Source of the DNA: Solen grandis
Taxonomy: Eukaryota > Mollusca > Bivalvia > Adapedonta > Solenidae
Assembly (NCBI GenBank): GCA_021229015.1
Contig: CM037782.1
Span: forward strand, 38,774,316-38,838,315
DNA: 64,000 bases
Direction: 5' to 3'
Below the pieces are notes generated by a model that had not been told where the DNA came from, ran no database searches, and saw nothing but the letters and a program-made list of their open reading frames with translations. The position numbers and the translations under genes are program-made. This document shows positions 43,562 through 55,136 of this stretch, in pieces (position 1 is the stretch's first letter; each line of letters begins with the position of its first letter).

Positions 43562-43751
43562 CGAAATATATTCAGCTGATATTTTATTGTGCAACATTTG
43601 TTGATTTAATGAGAGAAACTCGTCATTTTGCACCCCAAAATAAACCCTAAGTTGGGGGATTTTCAGCATAATAGGGGGAAAAATATATACTTCTGGCAGG
43701 GGGGAATGCCGCCGAATTTCGCCGAATATTTTAGCCAAAAAAAAAACACTG

Positions 43752-44020
43752 TACATTCACGAAACTTTTACAAAAATGATTAAACCTATACTGTCAATTC
43801 CTAGAAGAAAACTAAAAAAAAAAGCTAAAATTCCTAAAAGGAGAAACTTAATATCTGGTTATCAATCTGGGTGTAGGGCCCATCACTTATGTGAGGATAG
43901 TCTAGTCAAATTAGAAAATGATATTAGAAACCAGAAACTAATATATTGTAGCAGTATTTATCGACCCTTCCTCAGCTTTTGATAAACTATGGAATACTGG
44001 GACGAATTTATATCTGAACA
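43752..44020 (+). pseudogene. Non-LTR element 2: RT palm with motif A
   Basis: TFTKLLQKMIKPIL continues the fingers piece. IDPSSAFDKLWN (43955-43990) is RT motif A, in which the first Asp of this block is one of the three catalytic carboxylates. Cut at 44020 by a tandem-core element. Confidence 0.75.
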
Positions 44021-45505
44021 AAACTAGAACTGTCGCCTAAGGGCTTACTAATACCCCCCCGCAAGTGTTTTTGTCAAACATGGCTTTGGAGCATGAAATC
44101 AGAATTCTTGTATGCAACACTCCATCTTAATATACAGAGGACATATGTGCCAACTACCTAGAAATCTAGTTATCCTATGTTTTACATACATATGGGTATA
44201 TGTATGTCTATGGATCAATAACAGTAAGATTCACTGAAATCTATCAATGGAAGAAAATTGTAAAACAAATACCATCAAAGGGACATATCTTTAAAACAGG
44301 GGGGAGGGGGGGGGGGGGTAACCCAATGTTATATAGAAAAAGCGCTACTACAATGTCTAAGGTTGAATGACAGCAAGTTTCATTGAAATCCCTCCAGTAG
44401 TTTAGGAGGAGTAGTCTGCAGAAAATTGTAAAGCAAAAATCATCAAAGGGGCATAACTATAAAAAAGGGAGGTAATCCAATGGGAGGAGTAGTCTGCAGA
44501 AAATTGAAAATCATCAAAGGGGAAATAATAAAGGGAGGTAATCCAATGTTATATAACTAACACATGCTTCTACAATGTCTAAGGATGAATGGCAGCAAGT
44601 TTCATCAAAATCCTTCCAGTAGTTTAGGCGAAGTAGTCCGCAGAAGTTTGTAATGCAAAAATCATCAAAGGGGCATAACTTGGAAAATAGGGGAGGTAAC
44701 CAAATGCTATATAGATAACGCGCTTATACAATGTCTAAGGATCACTGCCAGCAAGTTTCATCAAAATCCTTCCAGTAGTTTAGAAGGAGTAGTCCGCAGA
44801 AGTTGGTAATGCAAAAATCATCAAAGGGGCATAACTTGGTAAATAGGGGAGGTAACTCAATGCTATATAGATGTCTAAGGATCATTGCCAGTAAGTTTCA
44901 TCAAAATCCTTCCAGTAGTTTAGAAGGAGTAGTCCGCAGAAGTTTGTAATGCAAAAATCATCAAAGGGGCATAACTTGGTAAATAGGGGAGGTAACTCAA
45001 TGCTATATAGATAACGCGCTGCTACAATGTCTAAGGATCATTGACAGCAAGTATCATTAAAATCCTTCCAGTAGTTTAGGCGGAGTAGTCCGCAGAAGTT
45101 TGTAATGCAAAAATCATCAAAGGGGCATAACTTGGTAAATAGGGGAGGTAACTCAATGCTATATAGATAACGCGCTTACAATGTCTAAGGATCATTGCCA
45201 GCAAGTTTCATCAAAATCCTTCCAGTAGTTTAGGAGGAGTAGTCCGCAGAATTTTGTAACTAAAAAAGGATCAAAGGGGCATAACTTGGTAAATAGGGGA
45301 GGTAACTCAATGCTATATAGATAACGCGCTAATACAATGTCTAAGGATCATTGCCAGCAAGTTTCATCAAAATCCTTCCAGAAGTTTAGGAGGAGTAGTC
45401 CGCAGAATTTTGTGTCTACAGACGGACGGACAGACGGACGGACGGACGGACAACCTGATTCCAGTATACCCCCCCCTAACTTCGTTGCGGGGGGGTATAA
45501 AAAAA
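44021..45505 (+). mobile_element. Pearl-like element, ~156-bp tandem core, C/G-run termini
   Basis: Left end AACTAGAACTGTCGCC with ATACCCCCCCGCAAG; right end ATACCCCCCCCTAAC, TTCGTTGCGGGGGGGTAT, which folds back on itself. About seven units carry TCCTTCCAGTAGTTTAGG at 44615, 44771, 44911, 45067, 45221 and 45377, mostly 154-156 bp apart. GACGGACGGACAGACGGACG precedes the right end. Confidence 0.7.
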
Positions 45506-45557
45506 GGGATAGAGGGGAGAATGCTTCATTGGATAGCTAACTTCCTAAAACAAAGAA
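45506..45557 (+). pseudogene. Non-LTR element 2: short RT segment
   Basis: GIEGRMLHWIANFLKQRK, the block between RT motifs A and B (GxxGxxLxWIxSFLxxR). A 52-bp island between two insertions. Confidence 0.75.
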
Positions 45558-45734
45558 AACAAGAGGCCCAAGGGCCATAGACGCTCACCAGAGTACATCT
45601 GCATTTTAAAATGAAACAAGTGTTTTCTGTAACAAGGAATGTTTAACTGTGACTATTTTAAGTGGTTCCTTTTGAGAGTGTCAATATGAGTCTATATGAA
45701 GATAAAGGTTAAATCAGTAACAGTTTTTAATCTG
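45558..45734 (+). repeat. Left end of a GAGGCCC pearl-like element (copy D), itself interrupted
   Basis: AAGAGGCCCAAGGGCCATAG and CGCTCACCAGAG match the family left end. The core is lost into the next insertion; the matching right end may be the GGACGACGGACGAAGGGTGATC at 47790-47812. Confidence 0.5.
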
Positions 45735-46755
45735 GAACTAGAACTGTGTCCAAAGGACACGGATGCCCCCACTGTGCAGATGTGCTCGTAAACAAGAGCA
45801 GCTTCATTTAATGTCTACAAAATTCTGTTCTTATTATAGCGTTTCAGTTGAAATTTCCTCAATTATGTATTATTGATAAAAAAGTTACCTAACTCTTGAG
45901 GCATCATATTTGGTTTCTTTACAGATGGAATACAATATTAGTGTCTGAATAAAACAAAACTTTGAAACACATGTCTGGTCTCCTAAAACTGCAGGAACAC
46001 AATGCTGTGATCAGAGAAATATGTTGGGTATACAGTTACTTTTGGCTGTGGCAACTCATCTTTTACATAGACAAGATCAATAATAGATCCACTTAAGTGT
46101 GTTGGTAATGTCACACACTGGCGATAATTAAGCAGAGATTCAGATAATCTTCTGTACCAAACTGAATCAATTTAATTATTTATATGGTATATAGTGAACA
46201 AATCAACAAAGGGCCATAATTCTGTTAAATTTGGTCGCCGCAAAAAATTCTTCCTTTACTTCCATCTACACATTAAGGTTTTCATCCCTGGAAGTTTAAG
46301 CAAAATCTGCCATCGGTTAAGAGGAGTTGCTTTCACAAAATTTCTATATGGTATATAGTGAAAAAATCAACAAAGGGCCATAATTCTGTTAAATTTGGTC
46401 GCCGCGAAAATTCCTTTCTTTACTATCATCTACACATTAAGGTTGTTCATCCCTGGAAGTTTAAGCAAAATCTGCCATCCGGTTGAAGAGGAGTTGCGTT
46501 CACAAAATTTCTATATGGTATATAGTAAACAAATCAACAAAGGGCCATAATTCTGTTAAATTTGGTCGCCGCGAAAATTCCTTTCTTTACTACCATCTAC
46601 ACATTAAGGTTGTTCATCCCTGGAAGTTTAAGCAAAATCTGCCATCCGGTTTAAGAGGAGTTGCGTTCACAAGATTTCGGGACGTACGGACGGACTGACG
46701 GACGGACGGACAAGTGCAACGCTATATACACCCCACTTTGTGGGGGCATAAAAAG
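45735..46755 (+). mobile_element. Pearl-like element, ~165-bp core, nested in copy D
   Basis: GGAACTAGAACTGTGTCC starts it, like the 44021 element; CACCCCACTTTGTGGGGGCAT ends it as a hairpin. Three ~165-bp units hold ATATGGTATATAGT (46182, 46346, 46513). GACGGACTGACGGACGG precedes the end. The 45735-46180 part is unique. Confidence 0.65.
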
Positions 46756-47818
46756 CAGCCAAAACAACTATGAGTAGCCTAGAAGTAATTTTCTACTTAA
46801 ATGTCCCACATACTCTCGACACCATAGTAATTCCATCCCTATACACTCTATGGAGCAGTGCGGTTGATTCACAAGCGCTAACATTTTCAGAAAATACAGT
46901 GTTATCATGCAACTTAAAACACACTGGACAATCGACGGTCATGTAATCTCATTCATTTCAACCAGTTAATAAATTCTTGGGTTATCTTTTTGTTTTGAAA
47001 ACACTTTTCGCAAACCGATAAGTGTTATTTTGTTCAAATATTTAAATCCAAAATGGTGGATCACGGAATCAGAAACACACTAAATCGGGAAAAATATTGT
47101 GTATTGAAGAGAAGAGTAGATGGGGCCTAATTTCGGCCCCAAATTGGCCTTTGCACAGAAGAAGAATTTTGATGTTTTCTATATAGAGTATATAAGGGAA
47201 TTAACCAACCCACTAGGGACCTCATTTTTTTAGGAATTAACTTTATTTTAGCCATATTGGTATACATTCATGAGGTGACCATTTGGGCCAAAGGAAATTA
47301 AATTCTCACAGCTGGCTTCATAAAAAAAAGTATTTTGATGTTTTCTATATAGAGTATATAAGGAAATTAGCCAACCCCCTAGGGGCCTTATTTTTCAAGG
47401 GATCAACTTTATTTTAGCAATTATGGTAGACATTCATGAGGTGACTATTTGTGCCAAAGAAGATGATTTTCAAAGTTTTCAATTATTTTTTTCTATTTGT
47501 TGCCATGGCAACCAGAGTTCTTCATGGATCAACTTTATTTGAGCAATTTTTGTAGAGGCCCACCCAAGGATCATACATGCCAAGTTTTATTAAATTCTGT
47601 CCAGCGGTTTCAGATGATTTTCAAAGTTTTCAATTATTTTTTCTATTTGTTGCCATGGCAACCAGAGTTCTTCATGGATCAACTTTATTTGAGCAATTTT
47701 TGTATTGGCCCACCAAAGGATCATACATGCCAAGTTTTAACAAATTCTGTCCAGCAGTTTCATAGGAGATGTCTTTTAAAGCAAATTGTGGACGACGGAC
47801 GAAGGGTGATCTAAAAAT
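46756..47818 (+). repeat. Tandem repeats belonging to copy D core
   Basis: Two 166-bp units with GATGTTTTCTATATAGAGTA at 47171 and 47337. Two ~155-bp units with TTGCCATGGCAACCAGAG at 47500 and 47651. They end with GACGACGGACGAAGGGTGATC. The second unit type is the same sequence as the core of the large element at 51283-53226. ORFs over it are repeat read-through. Confidence 0.55.
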
Positions 47819-47844
47819 AGGTAAAATATGGACTATGACTATTT

Positions 47845-48085
47845 GAGTTAACCGTCGCTTCGACAGTATTTCAGTCATATAGCGACGTCCAGCTAATTAC
47901 AAGTGGAGGAAGACGCCGAATGTACGGAGGCATCCGGGTAGAACCACCGACCTACCGCAAGCCAGCTGGAAGGCTTCCTCACATGAAAATCCGAATGACC
48001 CTGCCGGGATTCGAACCCACGCGGTGAGGGGCAGAGTGAGTGTCAAAGTCAGCGACACTACCCTCTCGGCCACAGAGACCCCGTA
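47845..48085 (-). repeat. tRNA-derived SINE, family 1, near complete
   Basis: On the minus strand: box A-like TGGCCGAGAGGGTAGTG, box B GGGTTCGAATCCC, GGTTCTACCCGGATGCC, GTCTTCCTCCACTTGTAATTAG and TATGACTGAAATACTGTC. This is the best-preserved copy in the window and defines the others at 21486 and 23790. Confidence 0.75.
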
Positions 48086-48275
48086 AAATATGGAGGAGCT
48101 ACTTCTGCAACCATTGAAACTCTAAATGGATGTCCCCAGGGTAGTGTCCTGTCGCCAATTTTATTCCCCCTAATCATGAACAATTGCCAAACACAATAGA
48201 ACAGCAAAAATTAATAGGAAATCAAACTATCACAATTTGTGGATGATGGGGCCATTGCTTATCATTCAATAAACA
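48086..48275 (+). pseudogene. Non-LTR element 2: RT motifs B and C
   Basis: TLNGCPQGSVLSPILF (motif B) and, after a frameshift, FVDDGAI (motif C, the catalytic DD). With the 39300, 42320, 43752 and 45506 pieces this completes a colinear RT spread over 8.6 kb. Confidence 0.8.
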
Positions 48276-48690
48276 AAGGTCAAAGGAGATGTCGGTGTTT
48301 CAAGCGGAGGAAATGTCGGTTTCATCTTTCTGAACAAACTCGTCCCCGCTGCTCTCAGTGAAAATGTTACTGAGAGACACCGCCGTGACATCGCTTTCGA
48401 CATCGATGTCGGCTCAATTTTTACGGAGAAAATGTCACTTGACGTCGACATGGTCCCGACTGGGCTTGCCGCCTCGCCTTCAATTACAGCTGCGTCTTCG
48501 CTGGAAACACTCAAAAGGAAACTTGGGGATGATGCCATATCGTCGGTGACATCCCTATTTGTGTCTGAAACAGTATCGTTGATGTTTGTAGGAAAATGAG
48601 TATTATAAATAAAGGCACTTACCCTTTTCTGCAGACGTCTGCTGGGCCCAGGAATAATCGCTCTGGGAGGTGCATGGAAATGTTAGATAC
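48266..48690 (-). other. Orphan Ser/Pro-rich open frame
   Basis: About 140 minus-strand codons are open, starting after a TAA near 48690: HAPPRAIIPGPSRRLQKR at the start, then ASSPSFLLSVSSEDAAVIEG and KMKPTFPPLETPTSPL to the stop. A splice-donor-like AAAAGGGTAAGT lies at about 48620. A related phrase reappears in minus orientation at 49970-50015 and 50675-50690. No family recognised; possibly part of a retroelement ORF1 or a lost gene. Confidence 0.3.
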
Positions 48691-48894
48691 TTGAAGAGAT
48701 TACCAGTGCTTATTAAGTATCCCAAACGAAGTTTTGAGGCTTGTTAATTTTAATCCGCTTTTTTCTTCACTTCTTATTATTCCTTCTTCCGCCGACAACT
48801 TTGTTCGAGTCATATCTCGGAGGTCGCGCGACCTATCTTTACAAAACTTCACTCACTTCTAGTCCTCAATGAGTAGTGGTTGCCAAGCATAAAA

Positions 48895-49063
48895 GGTTGT
48901 TGCAGGACTGGTTGGCCGGTGTCAGGATAATGTGACTGGGTGTGGTATCAGCCACTATTTACTGCGTTATACTTCAGTGTGGCAGCACTATATCTGTCCC
49001 AAGTAGACATCGTCTCCAACTGACTGAAATAATGTACGTGGGACACTAAACCCAATTAACAAA
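48895..49063 (+). repeat. tRNA-derived SINE, family 2 (copy 3, 5'-truncated)
   Basis: GCAGGACTGGTTGGCCGGTG, TCAGGATAATGTGACTGGG, GCACTATATCTGTCCCAAG, ending CACTAAACCCAATTAAC. No box B. Confidence 0.6.
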
Positions 49064-49079
49064 CAATGAGTATAGTGGT

Positions 49080-50290
49080 GTCTCTCTTATTTTTGTAAAT
49101 GGGGGTCCCTGGGGTCAGGCCCCACCCTCTCAAAATGGATTTTTGCATAAAAAATGTATTTTGGTTAAATATTTAAGATGTCCAACACTGAAACATACAT
49201 TTTTTGTTCCTCATAATGGGAAGAATTGAATACATTGTAGTACTACTTTTGTGTCACTCAGGGGTCAGGCCCCACCCCCTCATTTTCAATTATGACCTTA
49301 CATCTTAAAAACTCTTCAGAACTGCACCCCTATGTTATTGTTCCTTCCCATGGGAAGGAACATCTATAGTCATACATTTGAACTTGACAGTTTCAGATTC
49401 GCTTCCTGCGGAGATGTTATCCCGCTTAGTATCTGATTTGCCTCATGATACCTACGATGAGACGGGATCCAATCGGAAGTGACGTGATAGCAGAAACCGC
49501 CATTTTAACGGCCATTACGTGATATCACGTGATGTGCGCCATTTATACGCCATTTTATCGACCATTTTTAGTCAGTCTAGCAGGTGCGTGCAGGTTTAAA
49601 TTACGGCTTCCGTGTTGTCCCGATTAAGAAAACACGATATCAGCCTAAATTGAACTTAGCCCTATTAAAGTCCCTGAATTTCTTGCTTCATTTCCTGTGC
49701 TACCATGACTTAAAAGAAAAAAAAACATACGAAAGTTTTGACTTGGAGAGAAATGTTCAACCACCTACAGTTTGTACTTTTCGTACTCTAAGGTTATCTC
49801 TTCCATATGCAAATGCTGAAAAACGGCTTTCACTTCATACTTCATCATTTAGAAATGCCCTGGAAGGAAATTTTGGTAGGCTAAAACTTGTATATATCCT
49901 TGTTCCTCATGAACGGATGAACTGAATTGTACTTTTATGTCCACATGGGTCGCCAAGAGATAGTGGGACTAAAGAAATGTCGGCGTTACAAGCAGAGGAA
50001 ATGTCGGCGTTTCAAATCTACATCTACATGTTACGTCGGCACAGTCAATCCTGACTATTCTGCGACGGGTGGTGCTGGACAAGAAGAAATAGGAAAGATA
50101 GAGTCAGATTTAGCCATAAAGATTGAAGGAAGATAAAGGTCTGATGATAGATGATAAGAAAGAGAGAGAGAAAGAAATATAAAGGGGGAGGGGGGATCAG
50201 CTGCGTTTTCGCCTACTCAACCCAAACCTCTCCAGTTACGGTGGCCACGGCTGGTACAGCAATGGGAATCATTGAGGGGTACTTACAGCT
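49080..50290. other. Unassigned region with a short tandem and palindromic sites
   Basis: GGGGTCAGGCCCCACCC occurs twice (49114, 49262) in diverged repeats. ACGTGATATCACGT (49517-49530) is a perfect palindrome followed by ATCACGTGAT. The open frame 49584-49925 (113 codons) resembles no family I know. GAAATGTCGGCGTT phrases near 49975 echo 48285. Confidence 0.35.
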
Positions 50291-50303
50291 GGGCCCTATT
50301 TAG

Positions 50304-50690
50304 TTAGAAAGAAAAATTTGATAGCCCCTGCTTGAAGGATACCAAGTCTCGGGCTTCAGCAACTGCAACTTGTAATTTGTTCCATACTGAAATAGTTTTG
50401 GGAAAGAAGGAGTTTTTATAGTAGGAGGTAGTTGCAGAAGGTAGATGATAGTTTCTAGAATGTGCTGATCGTGTGACACTCTGTACTGGGGTGAGGTGGA
50501 CGGCAGATGAGATATCTACTAGGTTTGTAGAAATCTTGTAAAGCAAGGTAAGTTGTGCTTTGGTTCTTCTGTCCTCAAGAGTATCCCAGCCAAGATGTTC
50601 CAGCATAGATGAGACACTGCTAGTGTTGTGGTGTCTGTTTGTCACAAATCATCGAACTCGAACGTGCTGTTGTCGGTTTCATCTTTCCTT
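50304..50690 (-). pseudogene. Non-LTR RT C-terminus (jockey/CR1 type)
   Basis: Minus-strand translation: SSVSSMLEHLGWDTLEDRR, KAQLTLLYKI, YYKNSFFPKTISVWNKL. This is the conserved thumb/C-terminal segment (WxxLxxRR...LxxxYKI...SFFPRTIxxWN) of jockey- and CR1-type elements, with a natural stop at 50304. Everything 5' of it is missing. Confidence 0.75.
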
Positions 50691-51282
50691 ATTTTTTTTC
50701 TTGTAAAAAATTCAATAGGAATCATGGAATTTTAATGAAAAATGTGTACAAATCAAATGTTGATTTGAAACTTTTTGTTCACCTATAATTAGATAATTTT
50801 ATTGTTGATTTAAATATTTCCATTTTTATATATATTGCTATTTTTCCTAATGAGAAAGCCACAGCAAGTAAAAATACCTAAACCAATCAATCAATGTATA
50901 TAATGGATTACAATCACAAAATTAAGCACTTTTTTATCCCTCAAATCACCCCAGTTTTCGGCTTTGTTTCCTTGACTATATAGATATAATTAAAGACCAT
51001 TACATGTACAATTTTAAATGGCTACTAACCTTTTAATGTATTTATCAACAAATCATATGTGAGATAGCCTTCTGTTCTAAACTGACTTATTACATTTCAA
51101 CTGTCATTATACACATTCTCCCTCTCAATCATCGGGGCTCTGTGTTTTTATTATCTTGTGTGTGGGATGGTAATGCTGCACATTATAATCTAAGGAAAGT
51201 ATGAGAGTATAAGTATCTTTTAATATTTACTGACTACAGTCACAAAAAAACCCCAAAATACTTTAATATGCTTAAACATATT
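50691..51282. other. AT-rich sequence, nothing recognised
   Basis: No ORF, repeat family or RNA gene found. Confidence 0.5.
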
Positions 51283-53226
51283 TTTTCATTAGCTCACCTG
51301 AGCACAAAGTGCTCAAGGTGAGCTTTTGTGATCGCCCGGCGTCCGTCGTCGTCCGTCGTGCGTCGTCCGTCGTCAACAATTTGCTTTAAACGACATCTCC
51401 TCTGAAACCGCTTGACAGAATTAAATGAAACTTGGCAGGAATGTTCCTTGGGTGAGGCTCTACAAAAGTTGCTAAAATAAAGTTGATCCATGAAGAACTC
51501 TGGTTGCCATGGCAAAAAAAAAGAAAAATAATTTGAAAATTTTAAAAATCATCTTCTTCAAAACTACTGGCCAGATTTCAAAATAATTTGATACAGATGT
51601 TCCTTGGGTCAACCTCTACCAAAGTTGCTAAAATTATTCCAATCCGTAAAAAAACATGGCCGCCAGGGGCGGGGCTTATTTGCCTTATATGTATATAGAG
51701 AAACCTTTAAACAACATCTCCTCTGAAACCACTGGACAGAATTTGATTAAACTTGGCAGGGATGATCCTTGGGTCAACCTTCACAAAAGTTGCTAAAATA
51801 AAGTTGATCCATGTAGAACTCTGGTTGCCATGGCAACAAAAAGAAAAAAAAAATGAAAACTTTAAAAATCATCTCCTTCAAAACTACTGGCCAGATTTCA
51901 AAATAATTTGGTACAGATGTTCCTTGGGTCAACCTCTACCAAGTTGCTAAAATTATTCCGATCCGTAAAAAAACATGGCCGCCAAGGGCGGGGCTTATTT
52001 GCCTTATATGTATATAGAGAAACCTTTAAACAACATCTCCTCTGAAACCACTGGACAGAATTTGATTAAACTTGGCAGGGATGATCCTTGGGTCAACCTG
52101 CACAAAAGTTGCTAAAATAAAGTTGATCCATGTAGAACTCTGGTTGCCATGGCAACAAAAAGAAAAAAAATGAAAACTTTAAAAATCATCTCCTTCAAAA
52201 CTACTGGCCAGATTTTAAAATAAATTGGTACAGACGGTTCTTGGGTCAACCTCTACCAAAGTTGCTAAAATTATTCCAATCCGTAAAAAAACATGGCCGC
52301 CAGGGGCGGGGCTTATTTGCCTTACATGTATATAGAGAAACATTTAAACAACATCTCCTCTGAAACCACTGGACAGAATTTGATTAAACTTGGCAGGGAT
52401 GATCCTTGGGTCAACCTTCACAAAATTTGCTAAAATAAAGTTGATCCATTTAGAACTCTGGTTGCCATGGCAACAAAAAGAAAAAAAATGAAAACTTTAA
52501 AAATCATCTTCTTCAAAACTACTGGCCAGATTTTAAAATAAATTGGTACAGATGTTCCTTGGGTCAACCTCTACCAAAGTTGCTAAAATTATTCCGATCC
52601 GTAAAAAAACATGGCCGCCAGGGGCGGGGCTTATTTGCCTTATATGTATATAGAGAAACCTTTAAACAACATCTCCTCTGAAACCACTGGACAGAATTTG
52701 ATTAAACTTGGCAGGGATGATCCTTGGGTCAACCTCCACAAAAGTTGCTCAAATAAAGTTGATCCATTTAGAACTCTGGTTGCCATGGCAACAAAAAGAA
52801 AAAAAAATATGAAAACTTTAAAAATCATTTTCTTCAAAACTACTGGCCAGATTTTAAAATAAATTGGTACAGATGTTCCTTGGGTCAACCTTTACCAAGG
52901 TTGCTAAAAAAAATTCCGATCCGTAAAAAACATGGCCGCCAGGGGCGGGGCTTATTTGCCTTATATGTATATAGGGAAAACTTTAATCAACATTTCCTCT
53001 GAAACCACTGGACTGAATTTGATTAAACTTGACAGGAATGATCCTTGGGTCAACCTTCACAAAAGTTCCTAAAATAAACTTGATCCATATAGAACTCTGG
53101 TTGCCATGGCTACAAAAAGAAAAAAAATATGAAAACTTTAAAAATCATCTTCTTCAAAACTACTGGCCTTGGGTCAACCTATTTATCTCAGGTGAGCGAT
53201 TTAGGGCCATCATGGGCCTCTTGTTG
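51283..53226 (-). mobile_element. Large pearl-like element, 319-bp tandem core (copy F)
   Basis: Plus strand begins TTAGCTCACCTGAGCACAAAG and ends TCAGGTGAGCGATTTAGGGCC, CATGGGCCTCTTGTT, so it is inverted relative to copies A-C. TGGTTGCCATGGC recurs at 51501, 51822, 52141, 52459, 52777 and 53098, a period of 318-321 bp. CGTCCGTCGTCGTCCGTCG is the inverted microsatellite beside its right arm. Units are more than 90% alike by eye, so the amplification is young. Confidence 0.75.
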
Positions 53227-53888
53227 TATAATAAGTCAATAAACAATAATAAGTCATCAACAATAATGAGCATAATGTACACGATAGGCCCATTATATTT
53301 CATTCAATTTTCAGGAAATACAAAATACATAATCACATTGACATATTGTAGAGTCACACAAATGGTACATAGTTTGGAAATATCTTCTGTAAAATAAGTT
53401 ATACGCATTGAAAATGTTGATCCAGTTACACTTGTAAGTATTTTGGATGGATGTCAAAATACTCTTAATTGTTTACATTTCGAAATGACGAGTATTCCCA
53501 AACACAATTTGTTATCGGAAATAACTTGAGTTTGAAAAACAGTCGGCGAATCCATGATTGCTTAGTCATCAACTTGTGCACTCATTATTCGTTAATAGAG
53601 ACATTGGGAATGGAAAATTAAATTTGTATCGGATTTTTTAAACATTGAATGTTCTTAAACAAAAGACATTGTGGTAACATTGTTGTCAATGAGTGTACAG
53701 ATTGCATCCCATAACAAAAAATACCAATGATGAAATGTGGACCAATTATCTTCTACACTGCCTTTGAAAGCATAATGGGACTTTAAGGCGTAAACATTTA
53801 CATCTGATGAAATTATAATATGGACCAATTATAATCCTATCAAATATAATTGAGAGCAATGCAATGTATTTACAAATTACATATCTAT

Positions 53889-53891
<3 letters not shown>
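53227..53891. other. AT-rich spacer, nothing recognised
   Basis: No coding or repeat structure beyond a local AATAATAAGTCA duplication near 53232-53270. Confidence 0.45.

Positions 53892-53936
<45 letters not shown>
53892..53936. repeat. Poly-T tract (45 bp)
   Basis: 45 consecutive T. It may be the tail of a minus-strand retroposed sequence, but no body is recognised to its right. Confidence 0.9.
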
Positions 53937-53938
<2 letters not shown>

Positions 53939-55136
53939 GTGTTGGGGTGGGGGACTGGAATTTAGAATCATCTGCAAAACTTGACTGTCCATAGGGGACA
54001 GGAAGAAAGGGCTTGTCAGTTGGTTAAAAATCGTAATTCGCCCAATATCACAAGTTCTCCATCAGCCTACCACCCCCACCCTGATTTGGCAATAGGTGCT
54101 AAATTGAAGTAAAGTGGATTAACTAATTACCATTTCAAAAGCAAGTAGGAATTCAAAATTTGGGAACTTCAGATTTCATTACGTTCATGAAACATGGAGA
54201 CAGAGAGTGAGTCAAAATGTATGGAGGAATAAGTTTGTGTAAAAATATAAAACAGTCAAGACATAAGATAACATTCTTTCATATACAAATACAAATGTGT
54301 GCTCTAATATACCACCACTCACCAATACATACATGTACCTATATCCATTAAGCAAATAAACGCATACATTTTCATACATAAGTAATATACATGTTAGCAT
54401 GCCTGAAAAACGGTAATTTTGAGCTTGAAAAGCTCTTGTTATTGCATAGCTGATACAGCTGGATAATGTACATCACAAGAATTTAGGTGTAATCTTAACC
54501 CAAGTGTATTATATGAAATTAAGGATAAGAGAAGTAATTTACAATTCTGACATGTGTAGGTTGAAACAATGATGTTTACCTTTCGTGATAGGAGTCAAAC
54601 ATAATATGCCTGCATACAAATTAAACATAAAAAGAGTTGGAAAACTGCCTGGGAGCAAATTCTTTTGTCTACAGGAGATTAAGCATGATGCATTTCAAGC
54701 CCCCCCCCCCCGGCCCCTTTCCCTGAAAATGGTAACATTAAATACAGACAAAATACAGATATAAACTTTTGAGCCTGCTTAATGGCTACCTGTATTAAAC
54801 AGTCAACCTGTATTAAGCGGGATCAGCCTGTATTTAGTGACTAAGACGTTGGAGCTACAGACCTTTGTATTGCAAGAAACACAGCATCTCATGATTGTGA
54901 GAATTTATGCCAATGATAATTTTAAAATCTGAAGAAATGTATGGAGCAAGCATTATTTGTGACATACATGAGACAAAAATTCAAAATGTCTCCATTCCCA
55001 CAACATCAGGTGAGGTGGGGGTAGAGACAATATTATTAGTACGATTATACACTATTGTATGCAGAAAATTGGACGACTATCATATTTGCACACTATCAAA
55101 TTATATACAGGCACTACACTTGAATTCAAAAGTTTT
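53937..55136. other. Spacer with a short CCTGTATTAA cluster
   Basis: ACCTGTATTAAACAG, ACCTGTATTAAGCGG and GCCTGTATTTAG lie within 60 bp near 54790-54840. Otherwise no gene; ORFs of 62 and 84 codons show no family features. Confidence 0.4.

Larger units (their letters stand above)
42607..43751. mobile_element. TIR DNA element with 5-bp target duplication (hAT-like) inside RT
   Basis: The ends CAGTGTTTTTTTTT and AAAAAAAAAACACTG are inverted repeats; TACAT flanks both sides. Removing the element and one TACAT restores an open RT frame across the junction, which proves the borders. The 1,145-bp interior is non-coding and holds a long palindrome (about 42840-43260) and a 20-bp-arm hairpin (43484-43561). 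CAGTG ends with a 5-bp duplication fit some hAT lineages. Confidence 0.75.

Noticed and set aside
47497..47814. 105-codon plus ORF with an internal duplicate
   Set aside because: It is simply two non-coding repeat units read through.
52611..52888. Short ORFs on both strands
   Set aside because: They lie within the 319-bp tandem units and recur with them.
53892..53936. Poly(A) tail of a retroposed gene
   Set aside because: No retrogene body is recognisable next to the poly-T run, so only the homopolymer is reported.
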